From assembly GCA_000827325.1 (NCBI GenBank), contig KN832872.1, positions 806,001-870,000 of the forward strand: a DNA stretch of 64,000 nt, written 5' to 3'. Source of the stretch: Oidiodendron maius Zn. Its lineage: Eukaryota > Ascomycota > Leotiomycetes > Myxotrichaceae. Shown piece by piece: positions 34,396-45,809 of this stretch (the stretch's first letter is position 1; every line of letters starts with the position of its first letter). A model generated the notes under the pieces. The model did no database searches, was not told where the DNA came from, and saw only the letters and a program-made list of their open reading frames with translations. The position numbers were made by a program, and so were the translations under genes.

Positions 34396-35236
34396 ATGCC
34401 TTCTCCCAAGAAGGTCTGCTCTGTTCTAGAGTGCCTTCAAGGATCCCCTCGAGGTCATCGCACAGAGGACTCTGACTCCAAAGCTTCCAGACCACTGCTC
34501 CCACCACCGGTTCCTGTGGCCTGCATCCCACCGGATCTCCTTCCCACCAACGTTGCGGTACCGACCTCATTTCAGCCAAAGCGGACCCCTCCTCCAGTTC
34601 CTCAGGAAGTTAAGAAGACTCCTCGAAAGGTTCCTACCATACGTGTTCCTACTGAGATTGTCAATCGCAGGAGAGATCATCCTCCTCCTCTCCCTTACTA
34701 CAAGTTCCCCAACCTAGAATTTCCTGACGACCCACACAAAATGTTGATCAAGTAAGCTGTAAGCCCTAATCAGCACAGCAGTCTTCTAACATGTCTCACA
34801 GGGTCCGCACTCTTACCGGCAAGGAGATCGAGCTCGATATCGAGTCCGACTATAAGGTAGGTGCGCTGAGCTATTCAGCTTTGCAAATTTCCACCGCCGC
34901 AAACAAAATACTGACTTGGGAACAGGTCGCTCAGATCAAGGAGAAAGTCGAGGAGAAGGAAGGCATCCCTCCCGTTCAGCAGCGTTTGATCTTCGGTGGA
35001 AAGCAAATGTACGTACTAGGTCTCCCTTATTATTTCCATATCTCCAGGATCAATTTCGAGCCGCCCGCGAGCAGAATGAGAAGCTCGCAGAGCTACCCCG
35101 CTACCCCACCTATTTCACACTGGAGCGATGCTGATATCTAAACCGCAACAGGGTCGATGACAAGACTGCTGCTGAGTACAGTCTAGAGGGCGGAGCCACT
35201 CTACACTTGGTCCTCGCTCTCCGTGGTGGTTTCTAA
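34396..35236 (+). CDS. rub1: NEDD8 ubiquitin-like modifier with N-terminal extension
   Basis: Exons 34396-34751, 34802-34856, 34926-35008 and 35152-35236 give 192 residues. The last 77 (from Met116) are a complete NEDD8: [18 protein letters not shown], then [30 protein letters not shown] and the C-terminal LALRGGF, whose last residue is removed to expose the conjugating GG. NEDD8 modifies cullins. Upstream of Met116 the frame stays open for 115 residues, from an ATG in good context (CAACAAGATG). That part is proline-rich ([35 protein letters not shown]) and runs straight into MLIK. Either a true extended or bi-functional product is made, or translation starts at Met116 (context CACAAAATG) and the upstream part is leader. 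I cannot decide between them. Confidence 0.88.
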
Positions 35237-35756
35237 CTCTCCGTTATACTGTTGCCTGATCTTGGAACGGTGCAATATACTGGCACGACCTGACTTCCGT
35301 TTCTGGACTACCGCACAGAAGCAATTCCGCGGGATTCGATGGATTCTACACAGTGGGGGCGCCATTTATAGACGGCGATGCTCTTCCTGGCCTTGTGTGT
35401 TTGGAGCATACTCTCCTAGAGACACACCTCTTCATTTGGCGATGGTTTATGTGGCGTCAAGTTTGGTCACTTTCATATGACCATGGAGCATTCGTCTTTG
35501 CTTGCATTCTCGAAATGAATAAGACATTACTAGCTAGATAACGCCTACATAGTCAATCAAAATATCTTGCAACAATAAGCTCTTAGTAATAATTGTAACT
35601 TGATTTATTCTTCTAGGATGTTGAGCTACTTGCTACATCTACCATTGTAAAATGCCATCCTTCCTTCTAGCAGAGCTAGACAACTCCCAAACTCCATACC
35701 CTGTTGCTCAATATGCATGCAAATTTAAAATAGGAACAAAACACAAGAAAGAGTAA
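35237..35756. other. Convergent intergenic region
   Basis: 520 nt between NEDD8 and elongin A 3' ends; AT-rich and without supported ORFs. Confidence 0.5.
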
Positions 35757-37064
35757 TTATCTCGTCCTCGGCTTCTTTGACGCCCCTCTGTTGAATATAT
35801 CCACCTCCGCCTTCTTCTGAACAACACTAGAGGTTGGTTTTCTCTCTCCCTTGTCGGGACTTAGACTAGAACCTGATGGCACATGACTCGTAGAGGTTGA
35901 GGGTGTGCCTGCGGTCCCAGGTAAAGGTTTGACACTGCTGACGACAGGCGATGCATTGCTGGAGAGACTAGTAGTGCCTGGAAGAGGAGAGAGGTGCTTC
36001 GACGCTAGCGAGGTTGGTCGAGACGAGGAGCTAGGCCGAGCCAGTGATTTGGATATTGTAGATGTATGCGACGATGAAGATGTTTGTACAGAAAAGGAAG
36101 GGCTAGGTCGAGAGCGCTGTGGCGGCTTCTCGTTGAAAAGGGCATCCATGTCATCTTCGTCAGATGACCCTATTAAAGTCTCGTTGACCGAAGTCAGGTT
36201 CCTCTTCTGGTTGAGTCCAGACTGAATTGCAAAGAGCCTCCTCTCTCGCTCCTCCAGACTCGGACCGCTGACATCATTAGGCGGCTTGGCCAGTTTCTTC
36301 CTTGACAAAATCTTGATCGGCGCTTCTGCAGCCTTTCTGTATTCGTTGACCATGCCAGCCGGTGCCTTTCTGACTTGGCCTGCCTGTGCTTTCAACTCAT
36401 GAGTTGGCTTTGCCAACTTGCTCCTTTGACTAATCTCCTTCGCTTCCCTCCGTGCTCTCGTAAGAACACTCTGCCCATTTGTCATCTTGGTCTTAGAGCC
36501 ACTGCTCCAAACCAGACTACTAGGCCCTTCTTTCTTGAATAGTCCAGACCTCTTTCCAAGCGGCACTCCGCCATTATTGGCCATCATCCATGGGTCTCTC
36601 GGCACCTTCGGCAGGGACCTCAGATCCATTACCTTCGAGACGTTCGTCTCCTTGGCTTTCTTCAATTGGCCCATGCTTGCCCTGAGAATCTCCTCATCCC
36701 TGGCTATCTCGAGCTGCTGTTCCTTCTTATACTTGAGGTAGACACGGTACCATTTTAAGGGATTCTTGGGAACGTAATTCTTCTGTTCCCAATTCGGAAA
36801 GTCTCGAACAACGAAGTTGCGCCATAGTTCGGCATCTTCGCCACAGATTTGAGGGGAGTTGGATTCGATCTCATGGAGTTGGGCAGGGGATTCAAGTCGC
36901 AGCAGAACAGGTCGGATTTTCCAGTATTCGAAGTCGCCAACATCATTTAAATCTGGCTCATGGTTAGTGGGATACGCACTAGGGGAACCCAAGCTCGGGG
37001 ACATACTGCGTATATTCTTTATGCAGGCTCTCGTGCACAAGTCCACGAGGGATGGCACTGGCAT
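35757..37064 (-). CDS. Elongin A (RNA polymerase II SIII subunit)
   Basis: Exons 37064-37007 and 36952-35757 give 417 residues. The intron (CTAAC branch, GCCAG acceptor) joins CTRACIKNIR to NLNDVGDFEYWKIRPVLL. This rebuilds the elongin A N-terminal domain: a BC-box/F-box-like LVDLCTRAC, then LESPAQLHEIESNSPQI and LWRNFVVRDFPNWEQK. Reading through the intron instead inserts unconserved sequence. The C-terminal half is basic and serine-rich (many K/R and S), likely disordered. Elongin A stimulates elongation by RNA polymerase II and can join an elongin-cullin ubiquitin ligase. It is divergent from THOC7. Confidence 0.88.
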   Translation of the reverse strand: MPVPSLVDLCTRACIKNIRSMSPSLGSPSAYPTNHEPDLNDVGDFEYWKIRPVLLRLESPAQLHEIESNSPQICGEDAELWRNFVVRDFPNWEQKNYVPKNPLKWYRVYLKYKKEQQLEIARDEEILRASMGQLKKAKETNVSKVMDLRSLPKVPRDPWMMANNGGVPLGKRSGLFKKEGPSSLVWSSGSKTKMTNGQSVLTRARREAKEISQRSKLAKPTHELKAQAGQVRKAPAGMVNEYRKAAEAPIKILSRKKLAKPPNDVSGPSLEERERRLFAIQSGLNQKRNLTSVNETLIGSSDEDDMDALFNEKPPQRSRPSPSFSVQTSSSSHTSTISKSLARPSSSSRPTSLASKHLSPLPGTTSLSSNASPVVSSVKPLPGTAGTPSTSTSHVPSGSSLSPDKGERKPTSSVVQKKAEVDIFNRGASKKPRTR

Positions 37065-37776
37065 TTTGCGCCTTTGCCTGACAGGCAGCAAATTCCAAGC
37101 AGAGATAAGGCTGCTTGGAATTGAGTTTTAGAATGATCCACAGGGACTCGAAGAGTCGAGTCACCAGTCCAAGAGAACGCGCCAATGTAAGATTACTATT
37201 AGCTTTCTGGGGCGCAGAGATTGCGTAAGATAACGATCAAATGCAGACCATAGTTGAAGAGGAATATCGTGCCCCTTAAGATAGGAGGCGAGTATGAGGA
37301 TTGGTTTATGCCTTGATCCAGCTGTCAAGACAATAGGTGTGGTCTGGCTAAGCTCGATGCAGCCCTGTAACATCGGTTGGCTGTATGCTGCTTCCGGTGC
37401 GCAATGTCATTGGTTGGTTTGATGGCTACCTTCGGAAAAGCAGCCAGATTTCACCATTCATATGGGCTCAATGAGCAAAGACAAAGTAATTATTAAACAA
37501 AGAAGGCAGCCAAACAATTAGTTGCGCAGAAGCTGTTGTAGAGTATTATCGAGAAAGTTGCCGCATTAAGCAGATTAGACGCTTCAGCCTGGTCAGAAAC
37601 ACCAGAAATACTGCGCTTGGCTTACTAAGCCAGGCTAGCCGCATTGAGATTCAGGTCTGATCAATTGTTATAGATATCACGTGATCTAAATATTGTTTGC
37701 AATTGTCCGACAGACGTCTTGCGTGCTAACCTCGTCGACAGCGGCAAGACCTTCAGCCAAAAACGAGCCACGTGCA
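37065..37776. promoter_or_regulatory. Bidirectional promoter of elongin A and THOC7
   Basis: About 710 nt between divergent starts. It holds AT-rich sequence and short chance ORFs; no TATA box was confidently identified. Confidence 0.45.
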
Positions 37777-38883
37777 ATGGCTTCATATCAGATCTTGGAC
37801 CAGCGTGAAGAAGATGAGCTCCATAAATCGCGCCTTCTAAATGTCGAGGAGAAGCCATTCAAACGTATCACAAAACGACTGCTCACTCCAGGCTCCCTTG
37901 TATCCGCTCCCAACAAGCTTCTGACCCCCCCTCCCGACAATACCGACGAAGTTGCTGGTCTGCAAGAAAGTGAGCTGCAGAAGCAACTTGATGAGCGTCG
38001 ACAATTTCGCGAGGATGTATTGCTCGATTTCGCCGCTTTCGATTCCAGTATTGCACGCATTCAATTCCTGAGAGATAGCAATGAGCGTGAACGGGAGCGC
38101 TACAGAGCGGACAAGCAACGGATCCTCGAGACAGCACAGGCAGTCAAGGATAATACAGCGCAGCTGAGGATTCAACTTGATGAAGTGAAGGCGACAATGG
38201 AACAAAGGAAGAAATTCGATAAACTGGCCGAAAAGATCACAAATAATAAGCTCTTGAGACCAAGGGAGGACCAGGAGGCCAACTTGAGGAAGTTGGAAGA
38301 GGAATGCAAGGAATTGCAGAGAGAGAGCCAAGCATACGGTGAGACATGGAAGGAAAGACGTGAGCAGTTCGGCAGAATTGTGGAGGAGGGCATGCAATTA
38401 CGACGACTGATAAGGGATGAAAAAGAAGAGGTTGAAAGGAGGGAAGGTATGGATGGTGAAGAGGAAGATGGCGAAGTTGGTGAGGACTCGAGAGGTGGCC
38501 AGACACCAAAACATAGCAGTTTGAGTGGGAATGCCACGCCGCGGCCTGACGCACCAGTTGAAACCAGTCAGAATACGGGACTAAAACCAAGGCCTGCAGC
38601 ATCTGGCTCGTTTTCCAGATCAGAAAGCGTAACAAATAGCAGAGCGCCATCACCTGCTCCTTCAGATATTGCCAGGGCTGAACGTGGAGATGGGGAGGAT
38701 TCCGCGATGGGAGAGGCCGTGACCCAAGGCGAGTCTGAGACTGCAGTGGATACGCCCATGGGAGATATCCCGGGGACACAAACCGAAGGGGAGATACCGC
38801 ACGTCACAGTAGACACGCCTGGCGACCGATCTCCTATTGATCTTGAAGAAACGGAGACTGAGGATAAGATGGACACGACATAA
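37777..38883 (+). CDS. THO complex subunit 7 (THOC7/Mft1)
   Basis: A single exon; starting at MASYQILDQREEDELH gives 368 residues. The open frame extends 28 codons upstream without family-like sequence. The Tho7 region covers roughly residues 1-210 and is strongly coiled-coil: REDVLLDFAAFDSSIARIQFL, RERERYRADKQRIL and REDQEANLRKLEEECKELQ. After it the chain becomes acidic and serine/threonine-rich with repeated TP sites, likely disordered and phosphorylated. THO couples transcription with mRNA packaging and export in the nucleus. The fungal proteins commonly carry such a long acidic tail. Confidence 0.88.
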   Translation: MASYQILDQREEDELHKSRLLNVEEKPFKRITKRLLTPGSLVSAPNKLLTPPPDNTDEVAGLQESELQKQLDERRQFREDVLLDFAAFDSSIARIQFLRDSNERERERYRADKQRILETAQAVKDNTAQLRIQLDEVKATMEQRKKFDKLAEKITNNKLLRPREDQEANLRKLEEECKELQRESQAYGETWKERREQFGRIVEEGMQLRRLIRDEKEEVERREGMDGEEEDGEVGEDSRGGQTPKHSSLSGNATPRPDAPVETSQNTGLKPRPAASGSFSRSESVTNSRAPSPAPSDIARAERGDGEDSAMGEAVTQGESETAVDTPMGDIPGTQTEGEIPHVTVDTPGDRSPIDLEETETEDKMDTT

Positions 38884-39024
38884 GTTTACACCATCATAGT
38901 TGACCAGGCAGCTGTGTCATTGTGCCATAGACCCAAAATGATACCCTTTATCTAACCATTCATACCCAATGATAACCTGTAGAACGTCTTCACCGACTTC
39001 GATCCTAGCGACTACACACCACAT

Positions 39025-39524
39025 CTAGCTAGCCACAGCCTTCGCCTCCGCAATCACTTCCTTTGCCTTCTCGATTTCTTCGTCTGTTGCCCCTTTCTCC
39101 TGCCCAACTTCTAGCTGATCTTCAAGCTTCTGGAGAGCGTCGGCGATACGCTGTCGAAGAGATGGGAATACAGCTCTGGTCTCTTCGATCGCAGTTTGCT
39201 ATTAATAATATGTTAGCTCACATATCTTGGACTTCGTGTCTTTGCCTATTCTTGTAGAAAAGAGGTTGGCAAGCACTCCATATTGCCGGGAAACACGTGC
39301 TATAAGAACAGCATAGACCAACCAGATTAAGCAGAACACAAGTGGTAGTATTTACTTACCTCTTGCTTCAATTGGAACTCCGCATTCTCGTCTTCCCCTT
39401 TGCTGGCTAAGAGCAAATCCAGACGCGACTGCTGTTGCGAAAGCTCCCGGTGATATGACGCCTCCTCCTTCACCAATCGTTGGACAGAGGAGGTCGCAAT
39501 TGAGAGTTGGCTCGGAGAGGGCAT
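39025..39524 (-). CDS. Tubulin-binding cofactor A
   Basis: Exons 39524-39360 and 39198-39025 with a 161-nt intron give 112 residues, the usual size. The protein is almost entirely helical, as the three-helix bundle of TBCA requires: SVQRLVKEEASYHRELSQQQ and the long helices RLDLLLASKGEDEN and TRAVFPSLRQRIADALQKLE. It captures free beta-tubulin after release from chaperonin and is the relative of yeast Rbl2. Both splice junctions are in frame (phase 0), with a GTAAGT donor. Confidence 0.9.
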
Positions 39525-40445
39525 TTTGTCACGAGCTATGAGCGATGAATATGAAAATTTCCCACCTTTTTCTTGTGCTGAGATCGGTGCCTGGTGGAAT
39601 ATTTATTTATTGACGCTTTTACCTGGGTGCGGGGCTCTGGATGCTCACGTGCAAGGAATCTGCCCAATCCCGAACTCCTCTCTCAACTCTCCCGTAGGAA
39701 AAGCACAAGGCCACCGTGCCTATTGCTTCTAGCCGTATAAGTCATTAACTATAGCTATTCCCCAGTTGCAATAAAATTGTAAATACGCCGGTGAACAGAT
39801 ATACATCTTCTTTGACCCCTAGCTGCAGGTTAATCAAAATCAGACCGGAGGATATGGACTCTATTCTGCTGGGAACCGGGGACTAAGACGAGATATTCGC
39901 AATCCCGAATTTGGGCTTCCAGTGCTCTGTATGCCAAGTATATATTGCAAGAATATTATATATTGGGGCAATTGTGAAACATCATATACACGCAGGTCAT
40001 AAGTTCTTGAGGGTAACAGCAGGGGACCGGAAAAGCCATTTGCCGAGAAACCTTGGATGGAGCCAATCACCAAACAAACTCGTCCATGACGTGTGAATCC
40101 TCTGTTATCTTCTGCTCCACGCAGCTTTTCCTCTCCGGTAGCAACTGTACCTTCACAGATCTGTGGCTTCCGGGTTAGCCATATCTGCCTCATACATCTG
40201 TTCATTATTCAAGAATCTTTCACCTACATTGCACTTCGTCAGCTACACCAATTGCTTGGGTCTGCACTTCTCCATCTAGTCGCATCATCATCCTTCCCTC
40301 CTGTTCGGCTGGATAGGACGAAGAAAGAAGGACTCATACGGCACTACACCCGTCACTCGACGTTGAAATGCTCTGATGTACAGGTATATGAATAGGTAAG
40401 TCTGGAGTTCTGCCCACAAGCTCTACGCCGCCCGCCGCCGCCAGC
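39525..40445. promoter_or_regulatory. Bidirectional promoter of TBCA and the CorA gene
   Basis: About 920 nt with no supported gene; the 3' part is CT-rich, as expected for the leader of the CorA gene. Confidence 0.45.
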
Positions 40446-43188
40446 ATGTCGGCCTCCCCTTCACCTCGGGCCACCACCAGCCCACCTCCTCAGCGCCCTG
40501 CGGCATCCGCCCTCCAGTCCTCCCAACCTAGTGGCAGCATATCGGTGGCCCCTTTGCCGCACGATGTGTCATCTTCGCAGACAGTGCCGAAAAAGAAGAG
40601 AAATCATAGAGGGGGGAAGAAAAAACGCGCCAGGAGACAGTCCTTTGCTGCGTCAATCGGAGATGGATCTGGAATGCCGGAAACACCACAGTCCCATGTT
40701 GGAGATGTGCAAAATGCTGCAAAGGCTAGCTTCTATAGGCTCCAGGGGCGAAATCTGAGCAATACTAGCCTTGAGAGCGAGTCGCTTCTAGACCACAGGT
40801 TGGTGACCGTGGAGATTTATTTTGATATGGGCTAAGTATTCTTCACAGGGAGCAGCAGAGTATGAAACCTCGAAGATCCTCGACCCTTGGGGGTGCATTT
40901 GGACAAACTATTTATGCGTCTTCCACCTCTTACCGACCTCAATACCACAACCCTTTTAAATCCTCGGACAACGGTAGCCCGGGCTCAAAGAGCTTGAAGA
41001 AAATTGTCGACGTAGAAGAGGAGGATATGGACGAAAGAGCACCGCTGATCTCGACTTCAGCTCGCGCAAAAAGTTCCGGGACTCTATTGGGGTATGGTTC
41101 TTACAGCGCGGAGCTGTCGAAGCTCAGCCGGCATAATTCGAGTCTTAATAAACGGCCATCCAGCAGTTCATCGTCTCGCAACAAAAAGCGAACGATATAC
41201 GATAAGCAGGATTCGTCGTTCCCGCACCAAAATGAGGAGTACAATATCAATTACCCACCATCCGTACCCGGAAGCCCTCGCCTTGGCGCTGTGCACCGTG
41301 AGATGAGTTTTGGAGACATGATGGTTCGAGAAGATTTCTCGCCTCCAATGGGATCGCCTAGACGTTCACGCGATGATATTAGTGAGCATGCAGTTGATGA
41401 GAGCTCTCCGCCAGGATCACCTAAAAGATATGAAGATCGAAGGCATACTATTGCTCTACAAGCGGAAGAGGATGTTTGCTTTCCTATTGAAGAGATGTCG
41501 GAGCTAGCAGAGGAGGACATGACCCAACGCGATGAAAGAAGAGGAGCTGGGGCAAGGCGGAGAAGAGGGAAGTGGCCAGACCTGGCTATGTTGGATGATT
41601 GGAGTAAATTTGAAAAGGAAGGAAAAAATGAAGAACGTCGAGCGAAAAGGATCACAGAACCTCATTTGATTGGTGGGCGGTTGAGACCAGTCCATAGGAC
41701 CTGGCATCGAGCCGAAGATGATGCGCCATACCGTTTTACATATTTCAATGAGGAGTTTCAGAGCACCATCCATAGTCAAACAATCTCGGAGTTAATGCAG
41801 CCGGGAAGCAGCTTTAGAGAGCTCTTTGTGCCAGATCCTCCGGTATTGAGCGATTCCGAATCGGATGACGAAGATGAAGGTTTTCCTCTATCTCGAGATG
41901 ATTCTCAGCTACACCACACAAATGGTACAAATGGGAATTCAACTTCGACCACACGTCAGGGCTCGCTAATCAACGACCCAAGGCAGACAGGACCTTCCAA
42001 TGCTGGCGATTCTCGACGCTCAACAGATGCAGCTCCTCCAACCGATGGTATGAAGTCACCAGACCCGCACAAGTTGACGAATCCAAGCCCTGATGTAATG
42101 AGAGAAAAACCAAAACGCTATGGCGAGCGCCCTACGTGGTGGCTTGATGTCCTTTCCCCTACGGATGCGGAAATGAAAGTCCTTTCGAAGACATTCGGTA
42201 TCCACCCACTTACTGCTGAAGATATTATGATGCAAGAGGCACGTGAAAAGGTCGAACTATTCCATAATTACTATTTCGTCAACTATCGATCTTTCGAGCA
42301 AGACATGAACAGCGAAGATTTCTTGGAGCCAGTGAACATGTATGTTGTGGTTTTCAGGCAAGGCGTCCTCAGCTTTCACTTCTCCATGACACCGCATCCT
42401 GCCAACGTTCGGAGAAGAATCCGCCAGCTGAGAGACTATCTTATCCTTAGCTCAGACTGGATTTCATATGCCATTATCGATGATATTACAGACGCTTTTG
42501 CTCCTCTGATACAAAATATTGAAGACGAGGTAGACGACATCGACTACGCAATTTTAAAACTCCATTCCTCGACCTCTCAAGACATTGAGAAGGTCAACAA
42601 GGAAAACGAAAAGAAATCTGAAGCTGGCGACGGAACGTCAGGGGAAAGTGGTGGCGATATGCTTCGACGGGTTGGAGATTGCAGGAAGAAAGTAATGGGT
42701 TTGTATAGGTTGTTGGGTAATAAAGCAGATGTCATCAAGGGTTTCGCAAAGCGCTGCAACGAACACTGGGAGGTTGCTCCACGATCTGAAATAGGACTAT
42801 ACCTTGGAGATATCCAAGACCACATTGTTACTATGACTAGCAACTTATCACACTACGAGAAGTATATGTCCTCTGGAACTCTTCTAATCCTTTTTCTAAT
42901 TCTTGTTAAAGGATCCTAGCCCGCTCTCACGCGAATTACCTAGCCCAAATTAATATTCGCATGAACGAGCGGCAAGAACAGACAGCCGACGTTCTCGGTA
43001 AACTCACCGTCTTAGGAACGATTGTCCTGCCAATGAACATTATCACAGGACTCTGGGGCATGAACGTTTGGGTCCCAGGCCAAGAGGCTGATGGTGATTT
43101 GACTTGGTTCTTTGCAATTACCGCTGGGTTATTGTGTTTTGGATTTGCGTGCTTTTTCATCGCAAGGGCGCTTTACAGAATCGTTTGA
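40446..43188 (+). CDS. CorA-type magnesium transporter (Mnr2/Alr-like)
   Basis: Exons 40446-40798, 40849-42861 and 42912-43188 give 880 residues. A long, basic and serine-rich cytoplasmic N-terminus (about 1-440) precedes the CorA domain. The domain contains WWLDVLSPTDAEMKVLSKTF, then GIHPLTAEDI and VNMYVVVFRQGVLSFHF, and a long helical stalk. The C-terminus carries the two CorA membrane helices (about 812-836 and 854-876) with the signature GMN at 838-840. The size and N-terminal extension match yeast Mnr2 (vacuolar) and Alr1/2 (plasma membrane); the SHANYLAQINIRMNERQEQ block is typical. The membrane it sits in cannot be read from sequence. Confidence 0.93.
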
Positions 43189-44488
43189 TACGATAGAATC
43201 TCTCCACTTCGGCAGTAGAATTCTGTTCATATGCGGCAGTCATCAGGTCATATACGGGCATTGAAGACCTCAAGGAGTTGCACATGTGCATACATGAGTC
43301 TTGGAGCAGGATGATATTTGTGTATCTTGGAATTACAGTTGCAGGCCTATCGAACTTCATATTCAGCACACATAGACATGCCACAAGATTGTAAATAGGG
43401 AAATTCGTTCTCTTCATCCTTACGGAATATGACGCGTTGACACTTCTGTGTTACAACTCCAAGTTTAATCTTGACACGACGAGGTCTAGTTTTGATATTC
43501 CTACCTTTTCTCTTTTCGTTTATTGTTCAGCACTTTAGAGAGGAAGAAGGGAGGGTGGTTTTGTTGGACTGCCTTATTGCAGGTAGCTAATTTGCAAGGG
43601 AAGACGGATATCCGGAGTCCGTTTATTTTAACTGGTGCCGAGATAACGCAGGATATTTGTAGCTGTATCATATAATGTTCAACTTCTTATTTGTAGAGAT
43701 GAACGTCACATTATATAAGTCGAATCAAAGGTTGTTTCGTGTCTCACTTTGATTTCCGATTTTCTAAACATTTTATACTCTCACCCTTTCTTCAGTAACA
43801 AATAAAAGCCTGAAATATAGGTACCAACGCCTAGAGACATTTATGTAGAACATGTTTCATACTTCTAGGCAGGACGAGTCGGATTCAGCATAAAGGTCAA
43901 GCGAGGTAAGAAAATCGTGAATAGAGTGGCCGAGTCGAAGATTAGACAGGAACTTTCCATCTATGGGCCGACTTGGAACATAAAAGCTAAGAGACAATAT
44001 CCTAGCACAAGGATGCTACCAATGGCCACATCTTGTAGTGCAGCATTCTGGGCATCATTTCAGAGCCAGGTTGAAAAGTCCGTAACGGATCTGAGTATAA
44101 GCAGCTGCTGTTCTCGAGTGTTTCATACCAACTTCATAAATGCATTAATTAATCTTGAGCATGATGATATTTGTGGAAGCTTAGTAAATCCGCTCCTGTA
44201 ATTTGGGCATTGGATTAACCATAATGATCCTCTAAGACCGGCATGAAATACCGGAGCCAAGTGGAAGGTTTCGTGGACGGACACGCCATCCATATATTTC
44301 TCCTAGGTCGTCTCGTACCACCAACATACTTGGTAGAAATTTGGCCAAGTCCAGCCCGTATGGCAAACAGCCCAGTCTTGACAAGGTATAATGGTAGCCT
44401 GGGAGGCGTCCGGTGCACTGCGATGTATGTACGCAGTCGTTCCTGTCGCACGAGTAAAGGCTGCAGATAATGCCGAAATTCATTCTCC
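43189..44488. other. Convergent gene-free region
   Basis: 1.3 kb of AT-rich sequence between CorA and SLD5 3' ends. The short ORFs show no recognisable family, and no repeats or RNA genes were seen. Confidence 0.45.
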
Positions 44489-45267
44489 TCAGACCAATTC
44501 CATGTCTCCCTTTTCCACAAGCTCCTTAACATCTGCCCACCGCGCGACCACAACTTCTCCTCTCTGCACCTCCACATTCCCATCAACCTCCCTCCCTCTG
44601 CCAAACACCACGACATTCTCGTCCCCCTTCCCTAGTCCCCTCGCAAACACAGCACCTTCCATATCCGGGCCTCCAACCATAGAAATCCCGCCCGCGGTAT
44701 CGTTCAAGTTCTGCAACTGCGGTGGAAAAGCCCCAAGGAAACTACTCAAGTAGTGACCGTGTAGCAGCTGCTGATGGCGCGTTGCATACGCAGTTTCCGA
44801 GGTACTCATTCGCGCCTGCAGTTCCGGCGTTGACAAGTAGTGCAGTGCGTGCCGATCGATCTTGGCGAGCCGTGCGCGCAGCAGCGACCGGAGGAGGAAT
44901 TTCCACCGTTCGACTTCTGTCTGGATTATTATGAGCGAGAAGTTGGTCTTCGGGTCCATATCTCCCGTCATTGTCTCAACGGTCTCTATCTGCGCCTTTA
45001 CAAGCGCTGTCGCACGTTCAATGAGTCCATCCTTTGGCCAGCTGAGATAGGATTGTTAGACTACTTTGGACACGGTGCGTTGATCAAGGGATGGCCGTAC
45101 GGTAACAGTTCAGCAACTCCACGCTCATTGATCCACGCTCTTGTAAGTGCCTGCAAATCTGCCTGTCCTGAATGAAGCCTCCCCCTATCTGCAGACGCGT
45201 AGATCTCATCATATTCCGCGAAGGGGTCCCGCGACACGTCGGCTAGGATGTCTGATATATCGGCCAT
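44489..45267 (-). CDS. sld5: GINS complex subunit Sld5
   Basis: Exons 45267-45101 and 45041-44489 give 239 residues. The intron (GTACGG donor, CTAAC branch, CTCAG acceptor) recreates [14 protein letters not shown], the conserved start of the alpha-domain. The alpha domain continues through [19 protein letters not shown] and [19 protein letters not shown], and the small C-terminal beta domain ends with [24 protein letters not shown] (Sld5, Psf1-3) joins Cdc45 and Mcm2-7 to form the replicative helicase. Reading past the donor would hit a stop after PCPK, so splicing is needed. Confidence 0.93.
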
Positions 45268-45690
45268 TTCTGGTCTAGTTGAACGCTATGGGGATATATC
45301 GAACTCAGAATGCACAGGCAATTGCATTAGGTGAAATTGCTATAGCTTCCGGTGCGTCGTGGGCCTAGAAGTGAGAACACCAAAGAGAAGATGCTTGAAG
45401 CATTGTATTTGGACATTGAACTCGCAAGGCTGAGATCTTAAGATACTCGCTTATATGTCGCTTAAATACATTCGAAGCCTTGTGAGACGCCATGGGGCCT
45501 CGGAAACAGGTAATACAAGAAAACAAAACAAAGGAAATCAAAAATTACTCTAAAACTGTAGCATGAGACATCAGCCAAGTTGCGATGCCAGCAAAAACGG
45601 CTTCGGTTATTCAGTGTTCTGCGTCCGTCTTCAGTTCTAGTTGTGCTGCAACCAGCTTATCCATTCAGCCTCAGCCTTTCAATGCCATCC
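45268..45690. other. Spacer between SLD5 and U6
   Basis: SLD5 promoter side and the region beyond the U6 terminator. No ORF is supported. Confidence 0.45.
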
Positions 45691-45699
45691 AAAAAAAAA
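45691..45699 (-). terminator. RNA polymerase III terminator of U6
   Basis: A run of nine T on the minus strand (nine A on the plus strand) directly after the U6 3' end, the normal stop signal for RNA polymerase III. Confidence 0.8.
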
Positions 45700-45791
45700 G
45701 TGTTAGTCTCTCTAATTGAGCTGTCATCCTTGTGCAGGGGCCATGCTAATCTTCTCTGTATGTTTGCATTGTTTGACCTAAGAGGAATCTT
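45700..45791 (-). ncRNA. U6 spliceosomal snRNA
   Basis: On the minus strand, 45761-45722 reads through the invariant U6 core: ATACAGAGAAGATTAGC (ACAGAGA box and AGC triad), then ATGGCCCCTGCAC and AAGGATGACA (internal stem-loop). This core closely resembles fission yeast U6. Upstream, AAGATTCCTCTT can form the short 5' stem-loop and GGTCAAACAATG matches the single-stranded part after it. The RNA ends in CTAACAC followed by a T-run. U6 base-pairs with U2 and the 5' splice site and carries catalytic metals. The 5' end is uncertain by about 10 nt because the TATA-like element lies closer than usual. Confidence 0.88.
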
Positions 45792-45801
45792 TTAAAGGCA
45801 A

Positions 45802-45809
45802 TTATATAT
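45802..45809 (-). promoter_or_regulatory. TATA-like element of U6
   Basis: ATATATAA on the minus strand just upstream of the U6 5' end. Yeast-type U6 promoters have a TATA box near -30; here the spacing to the predicted stem-loop is shorter, so the start site may lie slightly downstream of 45791. Confidence 0.5.

Noticed and set aside
36952-37007. Reading elongin A straight through its first intron
   Set aside because: The frame stays open but inserts unconserved residues; the CTAAC branch point and conserved junction support splicing.
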